From Natribaculum luteum (GTDB taxonomy: Archaea > Halobacteriota > Halobacteria > Halobacteriales > Natrialbaceae), in contig NZ_CP095398.1 of the NCBI RefSeq assembly GCF_023008545.1, positions 496,001 to 560,000 of the forward strand: 64,000 nt of DNA, read 5' to 3'. Below the pieces are notes generated by a model that worked only from the letters and a program-made list of their open reading frames with translations, searched no databases and was not told where the DNA came from. A program made the translations under genes and the position numbers. Below are positions 41,429-50,386 of this stretch, piece by piece. The stretch's first letter is position 1. Each line of letters opens with the position of its first letter.

Positions 41429-42316
41429 TCAGCCGTATCTTCGGTCGTGATCGCGACGCGGAGGCGGTCGAGGCACCTCGTCGGTCTTTGTGAGCGTTGC
41501 CGCTCCCCAGATTGCTGTAAGTATCACTGCGAGTAGTACCCAGTGAGAGTAATAGAATACGTCTCCCACTTCGATAGTCTCGGAGACGAAATTGATCCAT
41601 CCGTGAAGAAGAATGATTCCGAGGATGCTGCGTGAGGTGTGATTATAGACCCACGTGAATACGACCGAAAGTGCGACAATTCCGATCATGAACAGCCAGA
41701 ACCCGAGTGTGGCGAATCCAACTTCCTCACGTTGAAACGAGCCAGCAACGAAGAATAACGGGAGATGCCAGACCGCCCAGACCACGCCTAACAGCACGCT
41801 GGCAGTCAGCGCGGACCAGTTCATCTGCAGCCGGTCTAACGCATAGCCTCGCCACCCTAATTCTTCGAGGAGAGGCGGGAGTGTGGCGAAAAATAGCGCA
41901 GGGAGGAGCGCAAGTGGATTCACGCCAAATTCCTGTACTCCTTGGCCCCATGTCGCGCCTGACCCACCTAACAGCATACTTGTGACTGCGGCTGTGACAG
42001 TCACCACCAGCGGAAGCGACAGAATCACGAGGAACCACCGAACGCCGATTCGGCGAACCTGTTTGAGGCGATCCCAGAAATCTGCCCGTCCTCGGTCGTC
42101 GTACACGAGGTATACGAACCCAATACCGGCAGCTCCAGGGCCGACAAGCCCGATTAGTAGCAGCAGGAGACCTGCGGCGCTGTCGAACCGTACCTCGAGA
42201 ACGATCGCTGCCAGCCAGAACCCCCACGTTATGGCGAACGTGACGGCGAAGAACAGCCATGGATTCCCGATCGAGATGGACGTATTGCCGATCGTTCGGT
42301 GTGTCGTCTCTTCCAT
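41429..42316 (-). CDS. CPBP (CAAX/Abi-type) intramembrane metalloprotease
   Basis: 295 aa with about eight membrane helices. Motif 1 LLEELGWRGYALDRL (EExxxR, ~165), motif 2 VWAVWHLPLFFVAG (~195) and motif 3 LHGWINF (~255). All catalytic residues are present. CPBP proteases may process prenylated or small secreted peptides, or give self-immunity. The start at 42316 lies 30 bp from the IS4 element, so its promoter may be within or near the transposon. Confidence 0.9.
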   Translation of the reverse strand: MEETTHRTIGNTSISIGNPWLFFAVTFAITWGFWLAAIVLEVRFDSAAGLLLLLIGLVGPGAAGIGFVYLVYDDRGRADFWDRLKQVRRIGVRWFLVILSLPLVVTVTAAVTSMLLGGSGATWGQGVQEFGVNPLALLPALFFATLPPLLEELGWRGYALDRLQMNWSALTASVLLGVVWAVWHLPLFFVAGSFQREEVGFATLGFWLFMIGIVALSVVFTWVYNHTSRSILGIILLHGWINFVSETIEVGDVFYYSHWVLLAVILTAIWGAATLTKTDEVPRPPPRRDHDRRYG

Positions 42317-42413
42317 ACTCCGTTTACACGAAATCGAGGAGAAAGCCCACGACTTCAGTCCTGTCTCTTACCCACAATTCCTATCGCTGTAGTTCGCCGA
42401 GAACGAGACCAAG

Positions 42414-42709
42414 ATGCAGAGCGGTTCACGGAACCGGCGGTCTGACGTAGATGATGAGAGTGAGCGATGTGAGACAGATGTCTCTGGCAAGGTTCGTGAG
42501 GAGTTCCAGTCTGCTGAGTTTGGTGACGAACGGCTTACAAAGCGATTGATACAGGTCGGAGATCGGCTCGGCAGGGCACCTGCCGAGTCGATCCCAAACG
42601 CGTGCGAAGACTGGGCCTCCACAAAGGCTACGTACCGATTTTGCGATAACGAGCGTGTGGATCCTAACGAGATTCTTGATGCACACAAGCGAGCACAACG
42701 GTCACGAGT
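42414..42709 (+). pseudogene. IS4-type transposase, N-terminal part
   Basis: About 98 codons: VREEFQSAEFGDERLTKRLI, GDRLGRAPAESIPNACEDWA, STKATYRFCDNERVDPNEIL. This is the Tn5-like transposase DNA-binding domain. The frame is cut at ...AQRSRV by the IS5 element. Joining 42709 to 43849 restores one frame (RSRV-QDNDELL), so the only lesion seen here is the insertion. Confidence 0.88.
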
Positions 42710-43840
42710 TGCTCTGTTGAACGCAAGACGGCGGCAGTATTGAAATTTTGATATCCAGGCAGATGGCGTTAGAACTCCTGTACTGATTGTTTTGAGATCT
42801 GGATGATGTGGGAGGAGTACAGTTCGTTGATTCTGCAACCATCAGAATTAGGTCACTTTGTGAGAACCCGTACGTGGATGACGGCGATGTCTCTGGCGGA
42901 TACGTCCAGAGAAAGAGAGCAGGCGGCGAGCCCTAACTCGCCGCCTGCGATAGGTTATGCACGATACACTTGCGCGTGAGCTCTCGGAACTGGCCGTGCC
43001 AGCTCCGAGAGCGTAACTTCTCACCGTCATCCTTCAGCAGTGAGAACGCAGTCTCACTCAGTGTCCGCTGATGGTACAGATCTTCGTCCATCCGAGCGTT
43101 ATGCGCTTTCTTCAGCGCATTGTGCTCCCTGTGTTTGATTAGCGGTCGTGTCGCGCCAGCGCGACACTCCTCTCTGAGATCTGACCACGAATAGTTCGCA
43201 TCTGCAAGGAACTCTTGCAGGTCTTCGGCGTTGCGCCGATAGACCTGCAAGCCGATGTGTCCGTCCCACTTGCGCTTCGTCGTGAAATGAACGTCTTTGA
43301 TCGCCAGTGACTCTGTATCGACCAAAATCGTTGTCTTCAGCTTGTGAAACGAGAAGCCAGCACGATTCCGGTAATGATAGCTGGTTTGATCTCGCTGGAA
43401 GCCACTGGCGTCGATTGCTGCTGTTCCCGACCAGCCAGCCTGCTCCGCACTGCGGCGGAGCAGGCTGCGGAGTTCACGCATGTCGACCTGTTGCTCCCAT
43501 CGACAGAGCGTGGTGTGATCCGGCGATTTGTCGATGTTAAGCTCTTCACGGATGGCTCTGGAGTCATTGAACCATGCTTCAGTCTCTCGGAAATCTTTGT
43601 CGAGTTCCGCATGCAAGAGGATAAACGCGATCTGAGTCCACTCGGCGAACCCGCTGGCGCCGTCCGGCGCAGCGGGTTCGTCAGGGTTATCCACGTGCTG
43701 TTTGGCAAGATTCTTACACTGCCGTATGATCGGCCGTTTCGACCTCATATCGCAAGACGGCGTCCAATTCCCCACAAGCCTCACGGAAATCAGCCGAGAA
43801 CAAGGCTGAAACTGGTGCTATTCGACGCTGCAACAGAGCA
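42710..43840 (-). mobile_element. IS5-family element inside the IS4 transposase
   Basis: 1131 bp, perfect 10-bp terminal repeats TGCTCTGTTG / CAACAGAGCA, and an identical 8-bp target duplication TCACGAGT at 42702-42709 and 43841-43848. The clean duplication and intact transposase suggest recent insertion. Confidence 0.92.
42933..43784 (-). CDS. IS5 family transposase
   Basis: 283 aa from 43784; the ATG at 43748 (MRSKRPIIRQCKNLAKQHVD) is the likelier start (271 aa). The DDE domain has AAIDASGFQRDQTSYHYRNR (first Asp), TTILVDTESLAIKDVHFTTK, DANYSWSDLREECRAG (second Asp) and the Y-R-E-type RTLSETAFSLLKDDGEKLRS (Glu). It resembles haloarchaeal ISH1-group transposases. Intact. Confidence 0.9.
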   Translation of the reverse strand: MRLVGNWTPSCDMRSKRPIIRQCKNLAKQHVDNPDEPAAPDGASGFAEWTQIAFILLHAELDKDFRETEAWFNDSRAIREELNIDKSPDHTTLCRWEQQVDMRELRSLLRRSAEQAGWSGTAAIDASGFQRDQTSYHYRNRAGFSFHKLKTTILVDTESLAIKDVHFTTKRKWDGHIGLQVYRRNAEDLQEFLADANYSWSDLREECRAGATRPLIKHREHNALKKAHNARMDEDLYHQRTLSETAFSLLKDDGEKLRSRSWHGQFRELTRKCIVHNLSQAAS

Positions 43841-43848
43841 TCACGAGT

Positions 43849-44971
43849 GCAGGACAACGACGAGCTCTTGGTGGTCTCTGATACCACTGAACTCGTCTTT
43901 CCGAGACATCCGTCGAAGGAAGGGCTTGGCGACATCGGCAACTCCAAGACGGATCTTGAAGGCGTCAAAGTTCACTCGACGATTGGACTTGATCCACAGA
44001 CCCACCGTATGACCGGGGTTATCGATCAGCAATCGCTGATCGAGGACCAGCAAGCCAGTACTAAGCACGATGCGAACGGAAAGAACGAGCCAATCGAATT
44101 AGAGAGCGAACAGGAAAAATGGATTCGAGGAGATAGGCAAGCCAGCGACTGGCTTGCCGAGGAAGTTCGGCCAATATTCATCCACGACCGAGGAGCTGAC
44201 GCATTTGCCTTCTACCGCGAAGTTACAGACGACTTGGACGCTGGATTTGTCGTCCGTGCGAATCAGAACCGCTGTATTCAGACGCCGTCCGTTCCGGACG
44301 GCCGTCTGATTGACTGGAGTGAAGACCTTCCTGAACAAGGTCGCACGTCTATCGAGATTGAACAGGGGAATGGAAGAGAGGCCAGAAAAGCTGAGCTAAT
44401 CGTCAAAGCCGGTTCATGTAAGTTACTCCCTCCAAAGAACGAGCCAACTCATACGGATCCAGTTGAGGTAAACGTCGTACGAATCGACGAACGTGGAGAA
44501 CAAGATGACCCGATTCAGTGGGTGTTACTCACCACTGAATCGGTCGCTACGTTCAGTGATTCGCTGAGTGTGGTAGAGTCCTATCGCGCCCGATGGACGA
44601 TCGAAGACTGGCACAAGGTGCTGAAGACTGGATGCCGGATCGAGGAACGTCGGCTGGAAACGTGGGAACGTATGGAGGTTTTGTTGAGTGTCTACTCGGT
44701 GATTGCGTGGAAGGTGCTGGAGTTGCGGGAACTTGCCCGGGGAGACGCATACTACTCACCTGATGTCCTTCTGAGCGAGACTGAACGGTCAATTCTGGAA
44801 ACGAAATTTCCAGAATTGACCGACAACGGGACTCAAGCGTACGCAATTGCGATTGCGAAGATCGGTGGCTACCTTGACCGAAGTTCCGATCCACCGCCCG
44901 GTTGGGAGACGATGTGGAAAGGCCTCAAGAAACTTCAGACCTGGGCGGAGGGATACGAACTGCACTCCTGA
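43849..44971 (+). pseudogene. IS4-type transposase, catalytic part
   Basis: Continues the frame cut at 42709: DNDELLVVSDTTELVFPRHP (first Asp), EEVRPIFIHDRGADAFAFYR (second Asp), PIQWVLLTTESVATF and the Y-R-W-T-I-E-DWHKVLKTGC region (catalytic Glu in YRARWTIEDWHK). It ends normally at 44971. It may still be translated from the GTG at 43847 as a 374-residue fragment lacking the DNA-binding domain. Confidence 0.88.
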
Positions 44972-45049
44972 GACTTATGGGTAAGAGACAGGAGTTTACT
45001 CGTGGGATGAAGCCGTCACTACTGCATCAAACCACGCGACACGACTCCC

Positions 45050-45487
45050 CCGCATCACCCACACAATCTGAAAGGTTTAAGACGAATCTCCACGTTATTC
45101 GACAGAGGCATGCGGCATGCTGCTGCGGGGAACCCGCTCACGCTCACCATGGCTACGAGTAGGTCTCACACTACTACACACAAACACACCCTTCGCAGCC
45201 CAACCAGCAGTGTGGTTGGCATGCCACTCGACGACCCTCACTCGTGGTTGGAATCGAGGGTCAGGCCGATGGCGCGGCCCACTGCCCAGTGCGCTGGACG
45301 CCGCTGGGAGCCACTCCCTCATCGGGCGGGCTACGCCGAGCAGATACCCAAGACCACCACACCCCTCCGTGTGAGGGCTGAAGGCGCGTCAGTGAACCCG
45401 CAAGTTCACAGCCGGGGTGGAGCCCGCGTCTGCGGGCCGTGATACCCACGGAGGAATCCCACGGCGTTAGCCGTGCGGAGGACGTCA
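45050..45487 (+). mobile_element. internally deleted TnpB-type element
   Basis: The right end (GAATCCCACGGCGTTAGCCGTGCGGAGGACGTCA, in two blocks at ~45451-45487) has the hairpin plus GGANGACGTCA terminus of the TnpB elements at 13337 and 25081. The stretch upstream has a possible tnpB start (ATGGCTACGAGTAGG, ~45150) and then only degenerate, structured DNA. No RuvC motifs are seen. Confidence 0.5.
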
Positions 45488-45542
45488 AACCGACGTCCGC
45501 GAATCTATTTGGCGATCATCCTCCAATGTCCATCGTGATATC

Positions 45543-46382
45543 GTGACGCGCACGCCGCTCGTTCCAGATACTGCACGAATCGGCCGTACCGCATTGGTCG
45601 TGGCAGACCTCGAGGAGACGACGGACTTCTACCGAGACGTCGTCGGCCTCGCGGTCCAGTCACGAAGCGAAACGACGGCGACGCTCGGAGCCGGCGAGAC
45701 GCCGCTGCTCGTCCTGCACCGAGACGAGGACGCCGAACCTCGACGCCGAGATCAGGCGGGGCTCTTCCACAACGCGTTCAGGGTCCCCTCACGCACTGCA
45801 CTCGGTGCTGCGCTCGATCGGATCCAGGATCGGTGGGAGCTAGACGGAGCTTCGGATCACCACGTGAGCGAGGCGCTCTACCTCACCGATCCCGAGGGCA
45901 ACGGCGTCGAAATCTACCGCGATCTGCCACGCGAGCAGTGGCCGCGTGCAGACGACGGCCGGATACATCTGGGAACGGTCCCACTGGATCTCGCCGACGT
46001 CGCCGCAGCGTCGGACGGAGCCACACGAGTCCCGCCCGAAACGACGGTCGGACACGTTCACATCGAAGCGTCGTCGCTCGAGGCCGCACGAGCGTTCTAC
46101 GTCGACACGCTGGGGATGCGCGTGCAGACGGATGTGCGGTCGGCACTGTTTCTCTCGGCCGGAGACTACCACCACCACCTCGGGGTGAACACGTGGAACG
46201 GTCGGTCACAACCAGCAGGTGGCCGTGGGCTGGCGTGGTTCGAACTCGTCGTCCCGGACGAGGAGACGCTCGCAACCGTTCGCCGCCAACTCGAAGCCGC
46301 CGACGTCTCGGTCGGCGAACGCGCTGGATGTCTCGAGATCGCCGCTCCGGACGGTATCACCCTCCGAATCCGATCCGAGTAG
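45543..46382 (+). CDS. VOC dioxygenase, catechol-2,3-dioxygenase (CatE)-like
   Basis: 279 aa from GTG 45543. Two VOC repeats: RIGRTALVVADLEETTDFYR (~12), GLFHNAFRVPSR, GNGVEIYRDLPREQW; then TVGHVHIEASSLEAARAFYV (~168), YHHHLGVNTWNG and LEIAAPDGITLRI. In repeat 2 the ligands His (VGHVHIE), His (YHHHLG) and a C-terminal acidic residue fit extradiol dioxygenases. Short AT-poor leader after the transposon end. A TetR gene follows 414 bp downstream. Confidence 0.85.
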   Translation: MTRTPLVPDTARIGRTALVVADLEETTDFYRDVVGLAVQSRSETTATLGAGETPLLVLHRDEDAEPRRRDQAGLFHNAFRVPSRTALGAALDRIQDRWELDGASDHHVSEALYLTDPEGNGVEIYRDLPREQWPRADDGRIHLGTVPLDLADVAAASDGATRVPPETTVGHVHIEASSLEAARAFYVDTLGMRVQTDVRSALFLSAGDYHHHLGVNTWNGRSQPAGGRGLAWFELVVPDEETLATVRRQLEAADVSVGERAGCLEIAAPDGITLRIRSE

Positions 46383-46796
46383 CGTCGCTGGGCACGCGTT
46401 CTCGAGACGGTGTCCGTCGTCTGACGATCGTGAGTCGATCTGGCGAGTCGGCACCAGACGAACCCGAGCACCACGACCGAGACGACGGGTCGAACAGCGT
46501 CTTCCCGTCTTCACGGCGTGTCGCTGCTGTCGCCTGTACGCTCGTCCCAGCAGCAAGGCGTTCGAGTGTACGGTCGGCGTCTCCGGACCTGCCGCGAACA
46601 CGACGTCTCGCTTGCTGCATCGCTATCCATCTCGATGAGTACGTAACTTACCACTTAATTAGTCAAAACGACTGAAACGGGATCACTCCGAGAGTCGATC
46701 TGGTCCTCTCGTCCACTGGATGCCGATAGCCCGTCCTACGACGTACTGACGAGTGGGTCAAAACTGTTATCTGCCGCCCGCGTAACTACTCGTACA
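46383..46796. other. intergenic region
   Basis: No convincing gene. Overlapping minus-strand frames (to ~46620) are Arg/Ser-rich and look like shadows. A TTAGTCA half-site at 46659-46665 matches the arm of the dyad at 47877-47894 and lies in an AT-rich patch. Confidence 0.4.
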
Positions 46797-47441
46797 ATGG
46801 CTGATCCGTCGGAGGAGACCCCCTCCAGCACAGACGAGGAGATCATGCTCGCGACCTACCGTGCGCTGTGCGAGTACGGGTACGCCGATCTCACGATCAA
46901 ACGAATCGCTGACGAGTACGGCAAGTCGACCGCTGCGATCCACTACCACTACGACACGAAAGACGACCTGCTCGCGGCGTTTCTCGACTACATCCTCGAT
47001 CAGTTCAAAGACGCCGTCCACGAGGTCGAGACGACGGATCCCGAACAGCGACTGGACCTGCTGCTCGACAAACTCCTCGTCGATCTCAGAGACCACCAGG
47101 ACCTGCTCGTCGCGATGCTGGAGATGCGAAGTCAGGCGCCGTACACGGACCGATTCAGCGAACGGTTCCAGCAGAACGACGAGTACATTCGGTACATGCT
47201 CCGCACGGTGATCGACCATGGAATCGAAGAAGGCGTGTTCGACGACGTCGACGCCGAACACGTGGCCCGGACGCTCATGACGATCGTCGACGGTGCCCGG
47301 ACTCGAGCAGTCGTATGCGACGAAGAGGACGTGCTGACGACGGCGAGACGCGCCGCCGACGAGTACGTCACTGCCGTGCTGGTGAGCGACACTCGAGACG
47401 CGGTCGACGATAGCGCCGATCCAGAAACAAACGAGCGCTAG
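46797..47441 (+). CDS. TetR/AcrR family regulator
   Basis: 214 aa. HTH at ~15-60: MLATYRALCEYGYADLTIKR, IADEYGKSTAAIHYHYDTKD, the canonical TetR helix-turn-helix. The C-terminal ligand-binding domain is helical and acidic. It is tail-to-tail with the zinc-ribbon membrane protein gene (stops overlap by 4 bp), whose promoter carries a dyad likely to be its operator. The ligand is unknown. Confidence 0.9.
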   Translation: MADPSEETPSSTDEEIMLATYRALCEYGYADLTIKRIADEYGKSTAAIHYHYDTKDDLLAAFLDYILDQFKDAVHEVETTDPEQRLDLLLDKLLVDLRDHQDLLVAMLEMRSQAPYTDRFSERFQQNDEYIRYMLRTVIDHGIEEGVFDDVDAEHVARTLMTIVDGARTRAVVCDEEDVLTTARRAADEYVTAVLVSDTRDAVDDSADPETNER

Positions 47442-47872
47442 TTACTCCGTTCCGACGGTTCAGTGCGGTCGTGATCAGCGTCCGCGATCGGATTCGTACA
47501 CCAGTGGCAGAACTCGAGTTCGGGATCGAGCTCGTTGCCACAGTGGGGACAGGAGGCGGCGTCTCCGTCGGACAGACTGGACGGGCGAGTACCCAGGTTT
47601 TGGGTTCGAGCGAGGAGGTACGCGTCGACGATGCTCAATCCCACGACGACTAACATCGGTGCGATCGCCCGTAGCGTGTCAGGAGTCCAGTTTCCGACGA
47701 TAAACTCGTCGACTGCCGCCGGCTCGACGAACAGCGCGGTCACGGCAAACGAGACCGCGAGCCACGCGAACGCACGTCGCCACCGGCGCAGGTAGAGGTG
47801 GCCGAGACCGGTCGCGACTACTGCGAGCAGCGCTGCGAGCCACGGTCGTTTCTGCGACGTCGACTTGGCCAT
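47438..47872 (-). CDS. membrane protein with C-terminal zinc ribbon (DUF7575-like)
   Basis: 144 aa. A basic N-terminus (KSTSQKRPW) is followed by three membrane helices (~10-28, ~33-52, ~70-90) and a C-terminal zinc ribbon CPHCGNELDPELEFCHWC (~107-124). A common haloarchaeal arrangement, function unknown. Predicted leaderless (ACTTATAGC about 28 bp upstream), with a perfect 7-bp-arm dyad between the TATA box and ATG. Confidence 0.8.
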   Translation of the reverse strand: MAKSTSQKRPWLAALLAVVATGLGHLYLRRWRRAFAWLAVSFAVTALFVEPAAVDEFIVGNWTPDTLRAIAPMLVVVGLSIVDAYLLARTQNLGTRPSSLSDGDAASCPHCGNELDPELEFCHWCTNPIADADHDRTEPSERSN

Positions 47873-47876
47873 GTAT

Positions 47877-47894
47877 TGACTAATCGGTTAGTCA
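47877..47894. promoter_or_regulatory. candidate TetR operator
   Basis: TGACTAATCGGTTAGTCA: perfect 7-bp arms TGACTAA/TTAGTCA with a TCGG centre, directly ahead of ATG 47872 and over the expected transcription start. The convergent TetR gene next door makes it the obvious regulator. That assignment is inference. Confidence 0.65.
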
Positions 47895-47989
47895 GCTATA
47901 AGTCTTCTTCTCTCTCGAGTCTCTCACTGCTCCCTCGAGACCTCGTCGGTCGGACTGTGATGGTCGATCTGAGGACGGTCAGTCCCTGC

Positions 47990-49156
47990 TCAGAGTAGTC
48001 GGTCGGCGATAATCCGCTTTTGAATCTCGTTCGTCCCTTCGAAGATCTTCGTGAGGCGGGCGTCCCGCCAGTGGCGTTCCACGTCGAACTCCGTGGTGTA
48101 GCCGTAGCCGCCGTGGATCTGGATGCCCTCGCTCGTGACCTCCTCTGCGATCTCGGTAGCGAACAGTTTCGCCATCGCGGCCTGGGCGTCCGCGCGATCG
48201 CCGCGGTCGACGGCCTCCGCGACGAGGAGGGTTAGCGCCCGCGCGGCCTCGATTTTCGTTGCCATGTCGGCGAGTTTGAACCGGATGGCCTGGAAGTCAG
48301 AGATGGGCTGGTCGAACTGCTCTCGGTCCTGGGCGTACTCGAGGGAGTCTTCAAGGGCGGCTCTGGCGAGGCCGACTGCGCGGGCGGCAGTGTGAACGCG
48401 CCCCTCTTCGAAGAACTCCATGATCTGGTAGAAGCCCTGTCCCTCCTCGCCACCGACGAGTTTGTCTTCGCTCACCCGCACGTCGTCGAAGTTCACCATC
48501 CAGGTCTTCCAGCCGTGATAGCCGATCTTGTTCACCGGCTGGCCGCTCAACCCCTCGCGGTCGAACGTGCCGGCAGGCTTCTCGACGATGAACCCCGAGA
48601 TACCCTTGTAGGCGGGCTCTGCGTCCGGGTCCGTGACGGCGTAGGTGAGGATGAAGTCCGACCCCTTCGCGAACGTACACCACATTTTCTGACCGTTCAG
48701 AACGTACTCGTCGCCGTCCTTCTCTGCGCGGGTCCGCATGTTGGAGACGTCGGAGCCAGCCTCGGCTTCCGAAATCGCGATGCTCTTTAGCATCTCGCCA
48801 CGGGCCATCTTCGGGAGGTAGTGCTCCTTTTGGGCTTCGGTCGCCCCGGCGAGACTCTGCCCGCGGGCGATGATACTCCCGACGCTCAGCCATCCGCGGG
48901 ACAGTTCCTCGGCGATGACCGCGTACGTCTTCAGGTCCAGGCCCAGTCCGTCGTACTCCTCGTCGATGAGAATCCCGAAGAATCCCATCTCCGCCATCTG
49001 GCGGATCAGGTCGTCGGACATCGGTTCCTGCTCGACATCTCGCTCGCGGGCTTCCGGGAGCACCTCGTTCTCGACGAACTTTCGCGTCTCGTCCCGAAAC
49101 AGCCGGTGCTCGTCTGAGAGGATCCCGTCGGCGATGTTGTTCTCGAGTGCGTCCAT
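47990..49156 (-). CDS. acyl-CoA dehydrogenase
   Basis: 388 aa FAD enzyme. Signatures: MAEMGFFGILIDEEYDGLGL, SIAISEAEAGSDVSNMRTRA (FAD/substrate), QKMWCTFAKGSDFILTYAV and the C-terminal IQIHGGYGYTTEFDVERHWR, then DARLTKIFEGTNEIQKRIIA, where EGTNEI supplies the catalytic Glu of most family members. First step of beta-oxidation or amino-acid acyl-CoA breakdown; chain length unknown. A 310-bp gap separates it from the lactonase-like gene. Confidence 0.93.
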   Translation of the reverse strand: MDALENNIADGILSDEHRLFRDETRKFVENEVLPEARERDVEQEPMSDDLIRQMAEMGFFGILIDEEYDGLGLDLKTYAVIAEELSRGWLSVGSIIARGQSLAGATEAQKEHYLPKMARGEMLKSIAISEAEAGSDVSNMRTRAEKDGDEYVLNGQKMWCTFAKGSDFILTYAVTDPDAEPAYKGISGFIVEKPAGTFDREGLSGQPVNKIGYHGWKTWMVNFDDVRVSEDKLVGGEEGQGFYQIMEFFEEGRVHTAARAVGLARAALEDSLEYAQDREQFDQPISDFQAIRFKLADMATKIEAARALTLLVAEAVDRGDRADAQAAMAKLFATEIAEEVTSEGIQIHGGYGYTTEFDVERHWRDARLTKIFEGTNEIQKRIIADRLL

Positions 49157-49466
49157 ACTATTCCGTCAGGTCACACGTTGTAAGAACTGACGATCGTCGC
49201 CCCCGCCGCACTACTTGCCGATAGCGCTCGCTCGAGGCGTGGCGGCCGCCTCGAGCAGCATCATCGAGATCGCAGGCGTGACCCGGCTCTGCTGACCGGG
49301 GAACCAGTCTTGAGATCCACCGCCTCGAGATGTCGGCATCTTCCGCACGCACGAACAGCGTCAACGGCCAGGACGGACCATCCATTATCCTGTCCGGCTG
49401 GCAAACATCAACGCGTGGAGAGCGATCAGGGCGATCGAGGTGCGCGCCACCCTGTCGGTCCTGTCG
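49157..49466. other. intergenic spacer
   Basis: 310 bp with haloarchaeal GC content. I see no gene, repeat or convincing terminator; it holds the acyl-CoA dehydrogenase promoter side. Confidence 0.35.
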
Positions 49467-50273
49467 TCAGGCGATGCGGCCTTCGAGCCGGTTGAACTGG
49501 TCCATATCGTGCCCGAAGATCACGTGCTCAGCGTCATATTCCCGTTCGAGTTCCTGCAGGTGGCGAACACTCTCGAACCACGCGCGTTTGTCGTCGATGA
49601 GGGCCCCACCGATCGGATGCTCATTCTCGTAGTTGAACTCCAGATGCGCGGCGTCGCCTGCAATTATGATCGTGCCGGGGTCGTCACAATGAACGATCGT
49701 CGCAACCATCCCAGGCGTGTGGCCTGGACAGCGGACGAACTCGATCCCTTCGAAGGGGCTCGTCTGATCTTGGTGGAGCACATGCCAGTTCAGGTCGCGG
49801 TGGAAATCCTCGACGACGTAGGGGTTGTGGTCCTCGCCGGTCGCCCCGTTGTAGTAGGCGAACTTCAGCTCTTGCTCGTGGACAATGACGGGTATGTCCG
49901 TCCCCTCGAAGTATGTGAGCCCACCAGCGTGGTCGTGGTGGAGATGTGACTGAATAACGTAGTCGATGTCGTCAAGGTCGTACCCAAGCTCGGCGAGATC
50001 GTCGTCAAGTTCATGCTCGGCAGCATCGTCCTGCTCGACGAGGTTGTACAGCGCATCGGGCCAGTACCCGTCCGCCGCGTTCGGATGCGAGCCCGTATCC
50101 CACAAGAATGTCCCTGCCGGATGATCGATAACGGCGTTGTGGATCGAGGCATCCAGCCGCTCGATGGTCGGCGTCGGATCGTCCCGAGACGCTAGGATCG
50201 CGCCCTCCTTCATGAAGTGTGGATCGAGTTGCATCCGTCCCCGGCTGAAGAGGTCAATGGTAACTTCTACCAT
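49467..50273 (-). CDS. N-acyl-homoserine-lactonase-like metallo-beta-lactamase-fold hydrolase
   Basis: 268 aa from ATG 50273 (MVEVTIDLFSRGRMQLDPHF). Two-zinc motif QSHLHHDHAGGLTYFEGTDI (HxHxDH), then FVRCPGHTPGMVATIV (His), IIIAGDAAHLEFNYENEHPI (bridging Asp) and HVIFGHDMDQF (His). Family members open acyl-homoserine or other lactones. Given the flanking acyl-CoA genes, a catabolic lactone may be the real substrate. Divergent from the hydroxyacyl-CoA dehydrogenase gene. Confidence 0.85.
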   Translation of the reverse strand: MVEVTIDLFSRGRMQLDPHFMKEGAILASRDDPTPTIERLDASIHNAVIDHPAGTFLWDTGSHPNAADGYWPDALYNLVEQDDAAEHELDDDLAELGYDLDDIDYVIQSHLHHDHAGGLTYFEGTDIPVIVHEQELKFAYYNGATGEDHNPYVVEDFHRDLNWHVLHQDQTSPFEGIEFVRCPGHTPGMVATIVHCDDPGTIIIAGDAAHLEFNYENEHPIGGALIDDKRAWFESVRHLQELEREYDAEHVIFGHDMDQFNRLEGRIA

Positions 50274-50386
50274 GGCTATGAGTGTCACCTGAGCGAACTA
50301 AACTGTTTTCTAAGGATTCTATTCATGTCAGTGGTGCTTGGTACCACATCACAGCTATTTACTCTCCGACCAACAAATGCTGAACC

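Larger units (their letters stand above)
42346..45006 (+). mobile_element. IS4-family element, interrupted
   Basis: Termini CCCACGACTTCAGTCCTGTC and, inverted, CCCACGAGTAAACTCCTGTC, each followed by TCTTACCCA. Without the 1.13-kb IS5 insertion and one target copy it would be about 1.52 kb. Its ends match the MITE at 26932-27217 and the relic at 6605-6826. Confidence 0.85.

Noticed and set aside
46357-46620. Minus-strand 87-codon frame after the CatE-like gene
   Set aside because: Arg/Ser/Thr-rich composition, no haloarchaeal acidic bias, and it overlaps the end of a real gene.
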